A stretch of DNA of 64,000 nucleotides, from the NCBI RefSeq assembly GCF_024599655.1, contig NZ_CP102247.1, positions 1,674,001-1,738,000 on the forward strand. Reading direction: 5' to 3'. The position numbers were made by a program, and so were the translations under genes. The notes under the pieces were generated by a model. The model was given only the letters and a program-made list of their open reading frames with translations. It ran no database searches and was not told the DNA's origin. Below are positions 1 to 7,853 of this stretch, one piece after another; positions within the stretch are counted from its first letter, which is position 1; each line of letters opens with the position of its first letter. Source of the stretch: Enterobacter asburiae. GTDB lineage: Bacteria; Pseudomonadota; Gammaproteobacteria; Enterobacterales; Enterobacteriaceae.

Positions 1-878
1 TGGCGGCGCTGAGCCTGCCGTTACAGGCGGCGGAGCCGGTAAAAGTGGGCTCAAAGATCGATACCGAAGGGGCGCTGCTCGGCAATATTATTTTGCAGGT
101 GCTGGAAAGCCACGGCGTGAAAACCGTCAATAAAATTCAGCTCGGCACCACGCCCGTCGTGCGCGGGGCGATCACCTCCGGCGAGCTGGATATCTATCCG
201 GAATATACCGGCAACGGCGCGTTCTTCTTCAAACAAGAAAACGATCCTGCATGGAAAAACGCTAACGCCGGGTATGAGAAAGTCAAAAAACTCGACGCGG
301 AACAGAACAAGCTGGTCTGGCTGACGCCGGCCCCGGCCAACAACACCTGGACTATCGCGGTGCGCAAGGACGTGGCGGAGAAAGGTAAGCTGACCTCGCT
401 TGCGGATCTCAGCCGCTATCTGAAAGAGAAGGGCGACTTTAAGCTCGCTGCGTCCGCGGAGTTTATCGAGCGTCCTGATGCGCTCCCGGCGTTCGAAAAA
501 GCCTACGACTTCAAGCTCGACCAGGCGCAGCTGCTCTCGCTGGCGGGCGGGGATACCGCGGTGACCATCAAAGCGGCGGCGCAGCAAACCTCTGGCGTTA
601 ACGCGGCCATGGCCTACGGCACCGACGGCCCGGTGGCGGCGCTCGGCCTGCAAACCCTGACCGATCCTAAAGGCGTACAGCCGATTTACGCCCCGACCCC
701 TGTCGTGCGTGAGGCGGTGCTGAAAGCCTATCCGGAGATTGCCGACTGGCTTAAGCCGGTCTTCGAAAAACTGGATGAAAAAACGCTGCAGCAGCTGAAT
801 GCCAGCATTGCCGTCGAGGGGCTGGATGCCAAAAAAGTGGCCGCCGACTTCCTGAAACAACAAGGGCTTGTGAAGTAA
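1..878 (+). CDS. osmF: Osmoprotectant ABC transporter substrate-binding protein OsmF (5' partial)
   Basis: Periplasmic substrate-binding protein of the OsmF-YehYXW ABC importer, linked in E. coli to low-affinity glycine betaine uptake. The reading frame is open from the first bases of the window and begins inside a signal peptide (ALSLPLQA, then the mature start AEPVKVGSKID), so the true start lies upstream. The protein matches the OpuAC/QAT binding fold, with a typical ligand-pocket segment around ELDIYPEYTGNG. It is followed after 12 bases by yehY, so these form one operon. The family call is secure; ligand choice is known only from homologues. Confidence 0.93.
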   Translation, partial: AALSLPLQAAEPVKVGSKIDTEGALLGNIILQVLESHGVKTVNKIQLGTTPVVRGAITSGELDIYPEYTGNGAFFFKQENDPAWKNANAGYEKVKKLDAEQNKLVWLTPAPANNTWTIAVRKDVAEKGKLTSLADLSRYLKEKGDFKLAASAEFIERPDALPAFEKAYDFKLDQAQLLSLAGGDTAVTIKAAAQQTSGVNAAMAYGTDGPVAALGLQTLTDPKGVQPIYAPTPVVREAVLKAYPEIADWLKPVFEKLDEKTLQQLNASIAVEGLDAKKVAADFLKQQGLVK

Positions 879-890
879 CGGGAAAGGGCT

Positions 891-2048
891 GTGCCAATAA
901 AATGTCATAACCGCGTACTGCTGCTGCTGGCCTGCGTGGCCATCGCGGCGGTCGCGCTGCCGTTTGTAAATGTCGCCCCTAACCGCCTGATGTCAGGGGA
1001 GGGGCGCTATCTCTGGGAAGTGTGGGCGTTCACGCCGTGGTGGCTGGCGGCGGCGCTGGCCGCGTGGGTTGCGCTTTCGCTCTGGCAAGGGCGCACGGCG
1101 CAGTGGCTGACGCTGCTCCTCGCTGAAGGGCTGTTTATCCTCCTCTTCTGGGGAGCCGGGCAGGCGGCGACGCATATGGCGTCGGCGGAAAGCCCGCTGG
1201 CGAGAACCACGGTGGGCAGCGGCCTCTGGCTGTGGCTGGCACTGTGTCTGCTGGCCAGCAGCGATGCCATTCGTCGACTCATCTCCAGCGCCGTCTGGCG
1301 CTGGGTGCTCAACGCGCAGATATGGTGCATTCCCTTGTTCCTGCTGTTCAGCGGGGAGCTGAACAATCTTTCGCTGCTAAAAGAGTACGCCAACCGTCAG
1401 GAGGTGTTTGATGATGCCCTGGCGCAACACCTGACGATCCTCTTCGGCACGCTGATCCCGGCTCTGCTGATCGGTATACCGCTCGGCATGTGGTGCTATC
1501 GCCATCCTTCACGCCAGGGCGGGGTCTTTGCCGTACTCAACGTGATCCAGACCATTCCTTCCGTCGCGCTGTTTGGCCTGCTGATTGCCCCGCTGGCCGG
1601 GCTGGTGAAGTCATTCCCGGCGCTGGGAACGCTCGGCATAGCCGGAACGGGGTTAACCCCCGCGCTCATCGCGCTGGTGCTGTATGCGCTGCTGCCGCTG
1701 GTGCGCGGCGTGGTCGCGGGTCTGGGCCAGGTCGCGCCGGATGTGCTGGAAAGCGCCCATGCGATGGGGATGAGCGCACGGCAGTGTTTCTGGAAAATTC
1801 AGCTCCCGCTGGCGCTGCCCCTGCTGCTGCGCAGCCTGCGGGTGGTGGCGGTACAAACCGTCGGCATGGCGGTGATTGCGGCGCTGATTGGCGCGGGCGG
1901 CTTTGGCGCGCTGGTGTTCCAGGGGCTGCTGAGCAGTGCGCTCGATCTGGTGTTATTGGGCGTGGTTCCCACGATTGCGCTGGCGGTTGTCGTCGACGCG
2001 CTGTTTGCCTTATGGCTCGCGCTGCTCAGGAGAAGAGCCAATGATTGA
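891..2048 (+). CDS. yehY: ABC transporter permease YehY
   Basis: Inner-membrane permease of the OsmF-YehXYW importer, 385 residues. The N-terminal third holds several hydrophobic segments. The C-terminal part is a BPD_transp_1 domain with the EAA-type coupling loop (ESAHAMGMSARQCFWKIQLP, about residues 284-303) that contacts the ATPase YehX. The GTG start matches the beginning of E. coli YehY. Its stop overlaps the yehX start (ATG at 2041), which indicates translational coupling. It probably pairs with YehW, because the locus encodes two different permeases. Confidence 0.93.
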   Translation: MPIKCHNRVLLLLACVAIAAVALPFVNVAPNRLMSGEGRYLWEVWAFTPWWLAAALAAWVALSLWQGRTAQWLTLLLAEGLFILLFWGAGQAATHMASAESPLARTTVGSGLWLWLALCLLASSDAIRRLISSAVWRWVLNAQIWCIPLFLLFSGELNNLSLLKEYANRQEVFDDALAQHLTILFGTLIPALLIGIPLGMWCYRHPSRQGGVFAVLNVIQTIPSVALFGLLIAPLAGLVKSFPALGTLGIAGTGLTPALIALVLYALLPLVRGVVAGLGQVAPDVLESAHAMGMSARQCFWKIQLPLALPLLLRSLRVVAVQTVGMAVIAALIGAGGFGALVFQGLLSSALDLVLLGVVPTIALAVVVDALFALWLALLRRRAND

Positions 2049-2991
2049 ATTTCATGATGTCAGTAAAACCTTTGCCGGCCGTCCGGCGGCGAGCCATCTG
2101 AACCTGAACTTTGCCGAGGGGGCGTTTTCCGTGCTGATTGGCACCTCGGGCTCGGGAAAATCCACCACGCTGAAGATGATCAACCGGCTGGTTGAGCATG
2201 ACAGCGGGTTGATCCGCTTTGCCGGAGAAGAGATCCGCAGCCTGCCGGTATTGGAGCTGCGTCGCCGGATGGGGTATGCCATTCAGTCTATCGGCCTGTT
2301 TCCGCACTGGACGGTGGCGCAGAACATCGCCACCGTGCTGCAGCTGGAGAAATGGTCGCGGGCAAAAATCGCTGACCGGGTGGATGAGCTGATGTCGCTG
2401 TTGGGGTTAGAGCCCGCACTGCGCGATCGCTATCCGCACCAGCTTTCCGGAGGCCAGCAGCAGCGCGTGGGCGTGGCGCGCGCGCTGGCGGCCAACCCGC
2501 AGGTGCTGCTGATGGATGAACCCTTCGGCGCGCTGGATCCGGTCACGCGCGGGGCGCTGCAGGCGGAGATGACCCGCATTCACCGCATTCTCGGACGCAC
2601 GATCGTTCTCGTGACGCACGATATTGATGAAGCCCTGCGCCTGGCCGACCATCTGGTGCTGATGGATCATGGCGAAGTGGTGCAGCAGGGCTCGCCGCTT
2701 GAGCTATTAACATGGCCGAAGAACGACTTTGTGCGCGAGTTTTTTGGCCGCAGCGAGCTGGGCGTGAGGCTGCTCTCCCTGCGGACGGTCAGCGACTATA
2801 TGCGTCGGGAGGAGCTCCCGGTGAGCGGCGAACCGCTGCAGGCGCAGATGAGCCTGCGGGATGCTCTCTCCGCGTTTGTCGCGCGGCAGTGCGAGGTATT
2901 GCCCGTCTCGGACTCAAGCGGGGCGCCGTGCGGAACCTTACATTTTCGCGATCTGCTGGCCGGGGAGGTGACGCGTGAAGGCACTGCGTGA
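2041..2991 (+). CDS. yehX: ABC transporter ATP-binding protein YehX
   Basis: ATPase that energises the OsmF importer. All core motifs are visible: Walker A (GTSGSGKST), signature (LSGGQQQRVGVARAL), Walker B (VLLMDEPFGALD) and the H-loop (LVTHDIDEAL). The C-terminal extension resembles the regulatory tail of OpuA/ProV-type ATPases. The ATG at 2041 gives 316 residues, near the E. coli length; an upstream in-frame start would run into yehY. It overlaps yehY at its start and yehW at its end, as expected for a tightly coupled operon. Confidence 0.94.
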   Translation: MIEFHDVSKTFAGRPAASHLNLNFAEGAFSVLIGTSGSGKSTTLKMINRLVEHDSGLIRFAGEEIRSLPVLELRRRMGYAIQSIGLFPHWTVAQNIATVLQLEKWSRAKIADRVDELMSLLGLEPALRDRYPHQLSGGQQQRVGVARALAANPQVLLMDEPFGALDPVTRGALQAEMTRIHRILGRTIVLVTHDIDEALRLADHLVLMDHGEVVQQGSPLELLTWPKNDFVREFFGRSELGVRLLSLRTVSDYMRREELPVSGEPLQAQMSLRDALSAFVARQCEVLPVSDSSGAPCGTLHFRDLLAGEVTREGTA

Positions 2992-3712
2992 TCCGCTCCT
3001 CTGGCTGGTAGCGCTCTTTGTCGCCTTACTGTTTCTGATGCCCCACAGCGCGGCGCTGTTTAACGCCCTTTTTCCCGGGCTGCCGCGGCCGGTCTATCAG
3101 CAGGAGAGCTTTATTAATCTCGCCCTGGCGCATCTCTGGCTGGTGGCGCTCTCAAGCGTCATCGCGGTTGTGTTGGGGGTAGGGGCAGGCATCGCAGTTA
3201 CGCGGCCCGCGGGCAAGGAGTTTCGTCCGCTGGTAGAGACAATAGCGGCCATTGGTCAGACGTTTCCCCCGGTGGCGGTGCTGGCGATAGCGGTTCCGGT
3301 GATGGGCTTTGGCCAGCAGCCCGCCATTATTGCGCTGATTTTATACGGCGTACTGCCGGTTCTGCAGGGCACGCTGGCGGGTCTCGCGGCGGTACCGGCG
3401 TCGGTGCTAAGCGTGGCTGAAGGGATGGGGATGAGTCGCGGCCAGCGGCTGCGCAAGGTTGAACTGCCGCTTGCGGCACCGGTTATCATTGCCGGGATCC
3501 GCACGTCGGTGATTATTAACATCGGGACGGCGACCATTGCGTCTACGGTCGGTGCCAATACGCTGGGAACGCCGATTATTATCGGCCTGAGCGGGTTTAA
3601 TACGGCTTACATCGTGCAGGGGGCTGTGCTGGTCGCGCTGGCGGCAATCGTCGTCGATCGCCTTTTTGAGCGGCTGGCGCTGTACCTCAGCCGACACCGC
3701 CGCGAACAATAA
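2975..3712 (+). CDS. yehW: ABC transporter permease YehW
   Basis: Second permease of the importer, 245 residues with about six membrane segments. The BPD_transp_1 coupling loop is at AEGMGMSRGQRLRKVELPLA (about residues 148-167), and the following segment TIASTVGANTLGTPIIIGL is strongly conserved in the family. It uses a GTG start overlapping yehX by 17 bases. The last 26 bases overlap, tail to tail, the small gene yohO on the other strand. Confidence 0.93.
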   Translation: MKALRDPLLWLVALFVALLFLMPHSAALFNALFPGLPRPVYQQESFINLALAHLWLVALSSVIAVVLGVGAGIAVTRPAGKEFRPLVETIAAIGQTFPPVAVLAIAVPVMGFGQQPAIIALILYGVLPVLQGTLAGLAAVPASVLSVAEGMGMSRGQRLRKVELPLAAPVIIAGIRTSVIINIGTATIASTVGANTLGTPIIIGLSGFNTAYIVQGAVLVALAAIVVDRLFERLALYLSRHRREQ

Positions 3713-3800
3713 ACGAGTATCCTGCCAGCATCACGCCGCCGATACCGCTCACGGCCATCAGGACAAAAAGGGTAATAATGGCCAGTTTGGTTGCCTTCAT
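3687..3800 (-). CDS. yohO: Small membrane protein YohO
   Basis: A 37-residue protein (MKATKLAIITLFVLMAVSG then IGGVMLAGYSFIVRGGVG) with a single transmembrane helix and a glycine-rich GIGGVMLAGY segment. It aligns with E. coli YohO, a small protein of unknown role between yehW and mlrA-btsS, so sequence and position agree. Two tandem ATGs exist; the downstream one (3800) lies 6 bases from the AGGAG ribosome site, the upstream one only 3, and it also matches the E. coli start. The gene overlaps the end of yehW on the opposite strand. Confidence 0.85.
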   Translation of the reverse strand: MKATKLAIITLFVLMAVSGIGGVMLAGYSFIVRGGVG

Positions 3801-3869
3801 CATGTGCTCCTGTTGTTAACGGAACAATTATACGGTGAAGCGCAGCTGTTAATGAACCATTAAATGCCG

Positions 3870-4610
3870 TTATGGCTCATCCGGACCAAGGGAATAAACC
3901 GGGTAACCATTCTCTCGCCACTCCGTCAGCAGCTGTTGCTGCGTAGCGGAGGGCACTTCACCACACCAGACCAGCAGGGTCTGGCCGTCGAAAAACTCGG
4001 GCTTAAGCTGCGCCAGCGAGTGCGCCAGGACATCCACGCGCCAGCCCTTCTGGGTCGCAATCCACGCTTCCAGCCACAGGCGGGTGGTATCGTGCACGTT
4101 CCAGCCGACCACCAGCGCATCTTTTCCGGCTTTGTTCTTCGCCGAGGCAAGGCAGACGGCAATGTAGTTGATCAGCACCCCGTCGAGCATGCTGAGCAGC
4201 GCCTGCAGGGTGGACTGCTGGCACTGCAGGCGTCGACGGAGCGGAATGAAGAGATGGTTGATCAGCGTCTGTGCCGGATAATCGCGGCCTTGCTCTTTTA
4301 TCCATGCGCGCAGGCGCTGAAGATTGCCCGCCTGCAGGAGTCGCAGCAGGGTTTCCTGCTGTTCGCGCCAGAGGTGCTGCGTGTCCGGATCGTCGTGGCT
4401 CAGCAGGGACTTCACCTTGCCGACCTGCACCCCGTTGTCGATCCAGCTTTTAATTTCGCGAATGCGGTCGATATCGGCCTCATTGAAAAGGCGATGCCCA
4501 CCGTCGGTCCTCTGCGGTTTGAGTAATCCATACCGTCGCTGCCACGCCCGTAGGGTAACGGGATTGATATCACAAAGGAGTGCCACTTCACCTATTGTGT
4601 AAAGCGCCAT
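3870..4610 (-). CDS. mlrA: HTH-type transcriptional regulator MlrA (MerR family)
   Basis: MerR-like activator that in E. coli and Salmonella is needed for csgD transcription, hence curli and cellulose biofilm. The N-terminal winged helix-turn-helix is clear (YTIGEVALLCDINPVTLRAW, residues 3-22, then RRYGLLKPQRTDGGHRLF). The C-terminal half resembles a B12-binding-like fold without obvious cofactor residues. The ATG at 4610 has an AGGGGG ribosome site and matches the E. coli N-terminus; an upstream in-frame extension of 44 residues is not conserved. Length is 246 residues. It is oriented opposite to btsSR. Confidence 0.92.
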   Translation of the reverse strand: MALYTIGEVALLCDINPVTLRAWQRRYGLLKPQRTDGGHRLFNEADIDRIREIKSWIDNGVQVGKVKSLLSHDDPDTQHLWREQQETLLRLLQAGNLQRLRAWIKEQGRDYPAQTLINHLFIPLRRRLQCQQSTLQALLSMLDGVLINYIAVCLASAKNKAGKDALVVGWNVHDTTRLWLEAWIATQKGWRVDVLAHSLAQLKPEFFDGQTLLVWCGEVPSATQQQLLTEWRENGYPVYSLGPDEP

Positions 4611-4827
4611 ATTCGCCCCCTGGCTTACGCGTCCCCAGCTTAACTGTAGACTCACTTTGGCGAACCAGGAAGGATTGATTGATTTTTGAACAAACAATGC
4701 GAAGCATGCGCGATATTCAGAAAAAGGTGTGATAACGGACACGATTTTGCGCTTTTTTGGGATGCTTCAAAGAAAGTAAACCCGCATCAGTGTATGTTAC
4801 GCGTTTTTAGCGTGTGCGGTTTTGAGT

Positions 4828-6513
4828 ATGTACGAGTTTAATCTGGTGCTGCTGTTGCTTCAGCAGATGTGCGTGTTCCTTGTCATTGCCTGGCTGATGA
4901 GCAAAACGCGCCTGTTTATCCCGCTGATGCAGGTCACCGTACGTCTGCCGCACAAATTCCTCTGTTACGTCGTATTTTCCATATTTTGCATTATGGGGAC
5001 CTGGTTTGGTCTCCATATCGAAGACTCTATTGCCAATACGCGCGCGATCGGCGCGGTGATGGGCGGGCTGCTGGGCGGTCCCGTCGTCGGTGGCCTTGTC
5101 GGTTTAACCGGAGGGCTGCATCGCTATTCCATGGGCGGGATGACGGCGCTCAGCTGTATGATCTCGACGATCGTGGAAGGGCTGCTCGGCGGGCTGGTGC
5201 ACAGCTACATGATCAAACGCGGCCGCCCGGATAAAGTCTTTAGCCCGCTCACCGCCGGTGCCATTACCTTTGTGGCCGAAATGGCGCAGATGGCGATCAT
5301 TCTGCTCATTGCCCGTCCGTTTGAAGATGCGCTGCACCTGGTCAGCAGTATTGCCGCCCCGATGATGGTAACCAACACCGTGGGCGCGGCGCTGTTTATG
5401 CGTATTCTGCTCGACAAGCGCGCCATGTTTGAGAAGTACACCTCGGCGTTTTCCGCCACGGCGCTGAAGGTCGCCGCCTCAACCGAAGGGATCCTGCGTC
5501 AGGGGTTTAACGAAGAGAACAGCATGAAGGTCGCGCAGGTGCTCTACAAGGAGCTGGATATCGGCGCGGTGGCCATAACCGACCGCGAGCGGCTGCTGGC
5601 CTTTACCGGCACCGGGGACGATCACCATCTGCCGGGTAAACCGATCTCCTCAGCCTACACGCTGCGCGCCATTGAAACCGGCGAGGTGGTGTATGCCGAC
5701 GGTAACGAAGTGCCTTACCGCTGTTCGCTGCATCCACAGTGCAAGCTGGGCTCCACGCTGGTGATTCCGCTGCGCGGGGAAAACCAGCGGGTGATGGGCA
5801 CTATCAAGCTGTACGAGGCGAAAAACCGTCTGTTCAGCTCGATCAACCGCACGCTGGGGGAGGGGATCGCCCAACTGCTGTCAGCGCAAATTCTCGCCGG
5901 GCAGTATGAACGGCAGAAAGCGCTGCTGACGCAGTCCGAAATTAAGCTGCTGCATGCCCAGGTCAACCCGCATTTCCTTTTCAATGCCCTCAACACGCTC
6001 AAAGCGGTGATTCGCCGCGACAGCGATCAGGCCGCGCAGCTGGTGCAGTTTCTGTCGACCTTTTTCCGCAAGAACCTGAAGCGGCCGTCCGAGATCGTCA
6101 CCCTCGCCGATGAGATTGAGCACGTAAATGCCTATCTGCAGATTGAGCAGGCGCGTTTCCAGTCGCGCTTGCAGGTGACGCTCTCCGTTCCGGACGAGCT
6201 GGCGTATCAGCATCTCCCGGCCTTTACCCTGCAGCCTATTGTCGAAAACGCCATTAAACACGGCACGTCACAGCTTCTGGGGACAGGGGAGATAACCATT
6301 GCCGCCAGCCGTTTTAACCACCATCTGGTGCTGGACATTGAAGATAATGCCGGGCTTTATCAGCCTTCCGCCTCCGGCGGTTTAGGGATGAGCCTGGTGG
6401 ATAAACGCCTGCGCGCGCATTTCGGCGATGACTGTGGCATTACCGTCGCCTGTGAGCCAGACCGATTTACCCGTATTACCGTACGACTGCCGCTGGAGGA
6501 AAACGCATGTTAA
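4828..6513 (+). CDS. btsS: Sensor histidine kinase BtsS (pyruvate sensor)
   Basis: LytS-type membrane histidine kinase, 561 residues, known in E. coli as the high-affinity pyruvate sensor that controls btsT (yjiY). The N-terminal half is a multi-pass 5TM-5TMR_LYT sensor, followed by a GAF-like domain near residues 225-350 and a His_kinase domain around NPHFLFNALNT, then an HATPase with an N-box (PIVENAIKHG). The ATG at 4828 gives the E. coli start MYEFN; a TTG six bases upstream is less likely. The stop overlaps btsR by 7 bases. The target btsT is not in this window. Confidence 0.94.
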   Translation: MYEFNLVLLLLQQMCVFLVIAWLMSKTRLFIPLMQVTVRLPHKFLCYVVFSIFCIMGTWFGLHIEDSIANTRAIGAVMGGLLGGPVVGGLVGLTGGLHRYSMGGMTALSCMISTIVEGLLGGLVHSYMIKRGRPDKVFSPLTAGAITFVAEMAQMAIILLIARPFEDALHLVSSIAAPMMVTNTVGAALFMRILLDKRAMFEKYTSAFSATALKVAASTEGILRQGFNEENSMKVAQVLYKELDIGAVAITDRERLLAFTGTGDDHHLPGKPISSAYTLRAIETGEVVYADGNEVPYRCSLHPQCKLGSTLVIPLRGENQRVMGTIKLYEAKNRLFSSINRTLGEGIAQLLSAQILAGQYERQKALLTQSEIKLLHAQVNPHFLFNALNTLKAVIRRDSDQAAQLVQFLSTFFRKNLKRPSEIVTLADEIEHVNAYLQIEQARFQSRLQVTLSVPDELAYQHLPAFTLQPIVENAIKHGTSQLLGTGEITIAASRFNHHLVLDIEDNAGLYQPSASGGLGMSLVDKRLRAHFGDDCGITVACEPDRFTRITVRLPLEENAC

Positions 6514-7226
6514 GAGTGCTGATTGTGGATGACGAGCCGCTGGCACGGGAAAACCTGCGCGTTCTGCTGCAGGAGCAGCCTGATATTGAGATTGTGGGGG
6601 AGTGCGCGAACGCCATTGAGGCCATCGGAGCGGTTCACAAGCTTCGCCCGGACGTGCTGTTCCTCGACATTCAGATGCCCCGCATCAGCGGGCTGGAGAT
6701 GGTCGGCATGCTCGACCCGGCGCATCGCCCCTACATCGTGTTCCTGACGGCGTTTGATGAATATGCCGTTAAGGCCTTTGAGGAGCACGCGTTTGACTAT
6801 TTACTCAAGCCGATTGAAGAGAAGCGTCTGGAAAAAACGCTCACCCGTTTACGCCAGGAGCGAACCGTACAGGACGTCACGCTGCTGCCGGAAAACCAGC
6901 AGCCGCTGAAGTTTATCCCCTGCACCGGGCACAGCCGAATCTATCTTCTGCAGATGGATGATGTGGCGTTTGTCAGCAGCCGCCTGAGCGGGGTGTTTGT
7001 CACCAGCGCGGAAGGGAACGAAGGGTTCACCGAGCTGACCCTACGCACGCTGGAGAGCCGCACGCCGCTGATCCGCTGCCACCGCCAGTATCTGGTGAAC
7101 ATGGCGCACCTGAAGGAGATCCGCCTGGAAGATAACGGCCAGGCCGAGCTGGTGCTGCGTGCCGGGCAAACGGTACCCGTCAGCCGTCGCTATCTGAAGA
7201 GTTTGAAAGAGGCGATTGGCCTTTAA
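6507..7226 (+). CDS. btsR: Response regulator BtsR (LytTR family)
   Basis: Partner of BtsS. The receiver domain (residues 1-120) shows the acidic pair DDE at residues 8-10, the phospho-acceptor Asp54 in LFLDIQMP, and Lys102 in LLKPI. The C-terminal LytTR DNA-binding domain is about residues 137-239 (SRIYLLQMDDVAFVSS onward, with RCHRQYLVN). It is translationally coupled to btsS by an overlap. Confidence 0.95.
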   Translation: MLRVLIVDDEPLARENLRVLLQEQPDIEIVGECANAIEAIGAVHKLRPDVLFLDIQMPRISGLEMVGMLDPAHRPYIVFLTAFDEYAVKAFEEHAFDYLLKPIEEKRLEKTLTRLRQERTVQDVTLLPENQQPLKFIPCTGHSRIYLLQMDDVAFVSSRLSGVFVTSAEGNEGFTELTLRTLESRTPLIRCHRQYLVNMAHLKEIRLEDNGQAELVLRAGQTVPVSRRYLKSLKEAIGL

Positions 7227-7272
7227 AACTGGTACACTGCGCGCCATTGCATCATCGACATTCGAAGGCTCT

Positions 7273-7743
7273 ATGCTAAGTAACGATATTCTTCGTAGCC
7301 TGCGCTACACTCTGAAAGCAAACAATAACGACATGGTGCGCATTCTTGCGCTGTCGGACATGGAATCCACGTCTGCCGGTTTCGATACCTGGATGACCAA
7401 AGAAGACGAAGAGGGGTTTGTCCGCTGCCCGGATATTATCCTTTCTGGCTTCCTGAACGGCCTTATCTACGATAAGCGCGGCAAAGATGAGTCTGCGCCA
7501 GAGCTGGCGCTGGAGCGTCGCGTGAACAACAATACGGTGCTGAAAAAGCTGCGCATCGCGTTCTCGCTCAAAACGGACGATATTGTGGCGATCATGACGG
7601 AGCAGAAATACCGCGTGTCCGTGCCGGAAGTGACCGCCATGATGCGCGCGCCGGATCATAAAAACTACCGCGAGTGCGGCGACCAGTTTCTGCGTAATTT
7701 CCTGCGTGGGCTGACCCACCGGGTGCATCATCCGAAGGGGTGA
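7273..7743 (+). CDS. yehS: DUF1456 family protein YehS
   Basis: A 156-residue cytoplasmic protein made of two DUF1456 repeats, each with a basic/acidic motif (KEDEEGFVRCPD near 45, then RAPDHKNYRECGDQF near 125). No function is established. The ATG at 7273 matches the E. coli start MLSNDILRS; an earlier in-frame codon at 7216 would overlap btsR. It starts 47 bases after btsR and may be co-transcribed with it. Confidence 0.88.
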   Translation: MLSNDILRSLRYTLKANNNDMVRILALSDMESTSAGFDTWMTKEDEEGFVRCPDIILSGFLNGLIYDKRGKDESAPELALERRVNNNTVLKKLRIAFSLKTDDIVAIMTEQKYRVSVPEVTAMMRAPDHKNYRECGDQFLRNFLRGLTHRVHHPKG

Positions 7744-7749
7744 TTTTTA

Positions 7750-7819
7750 GCCGGGTGGCGGCTTCGCCTTACCCGGCCTACAAAACCCGTAGGCCCGTGC
7801 AAGCGTAGCGCCGCCGGGC
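7750..7819. repeat. REP/BIME palindromic repeat pair
   Basis: Two inverted REP units between the converging ends of yehS and metG: one reads GCCGGGTGGCGGCTTCGCC then TTACCCGGC, the second is its near-complement ending GCGCCGCCGGGC. The same core recurs at 11151, 33221, 49360 and 60098. Confidence 0.88.
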
Positions 7820-7821
7820 AA

Positions 7822-7853
7822 AAAAAAGCCGGAGACACTCTCCGGCTTTTTTG
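7822..7853. terminator. Bidirectional terminator between yehS and metG
   Basis: Perfect 9-bp stem AGCCGGAGA/TCTCCGGCT (7827-7835 with 7839-7847), 3-base loop, A-tract before and T-tract after, so it can stop transcription from both sides. Confidence 0.88.
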
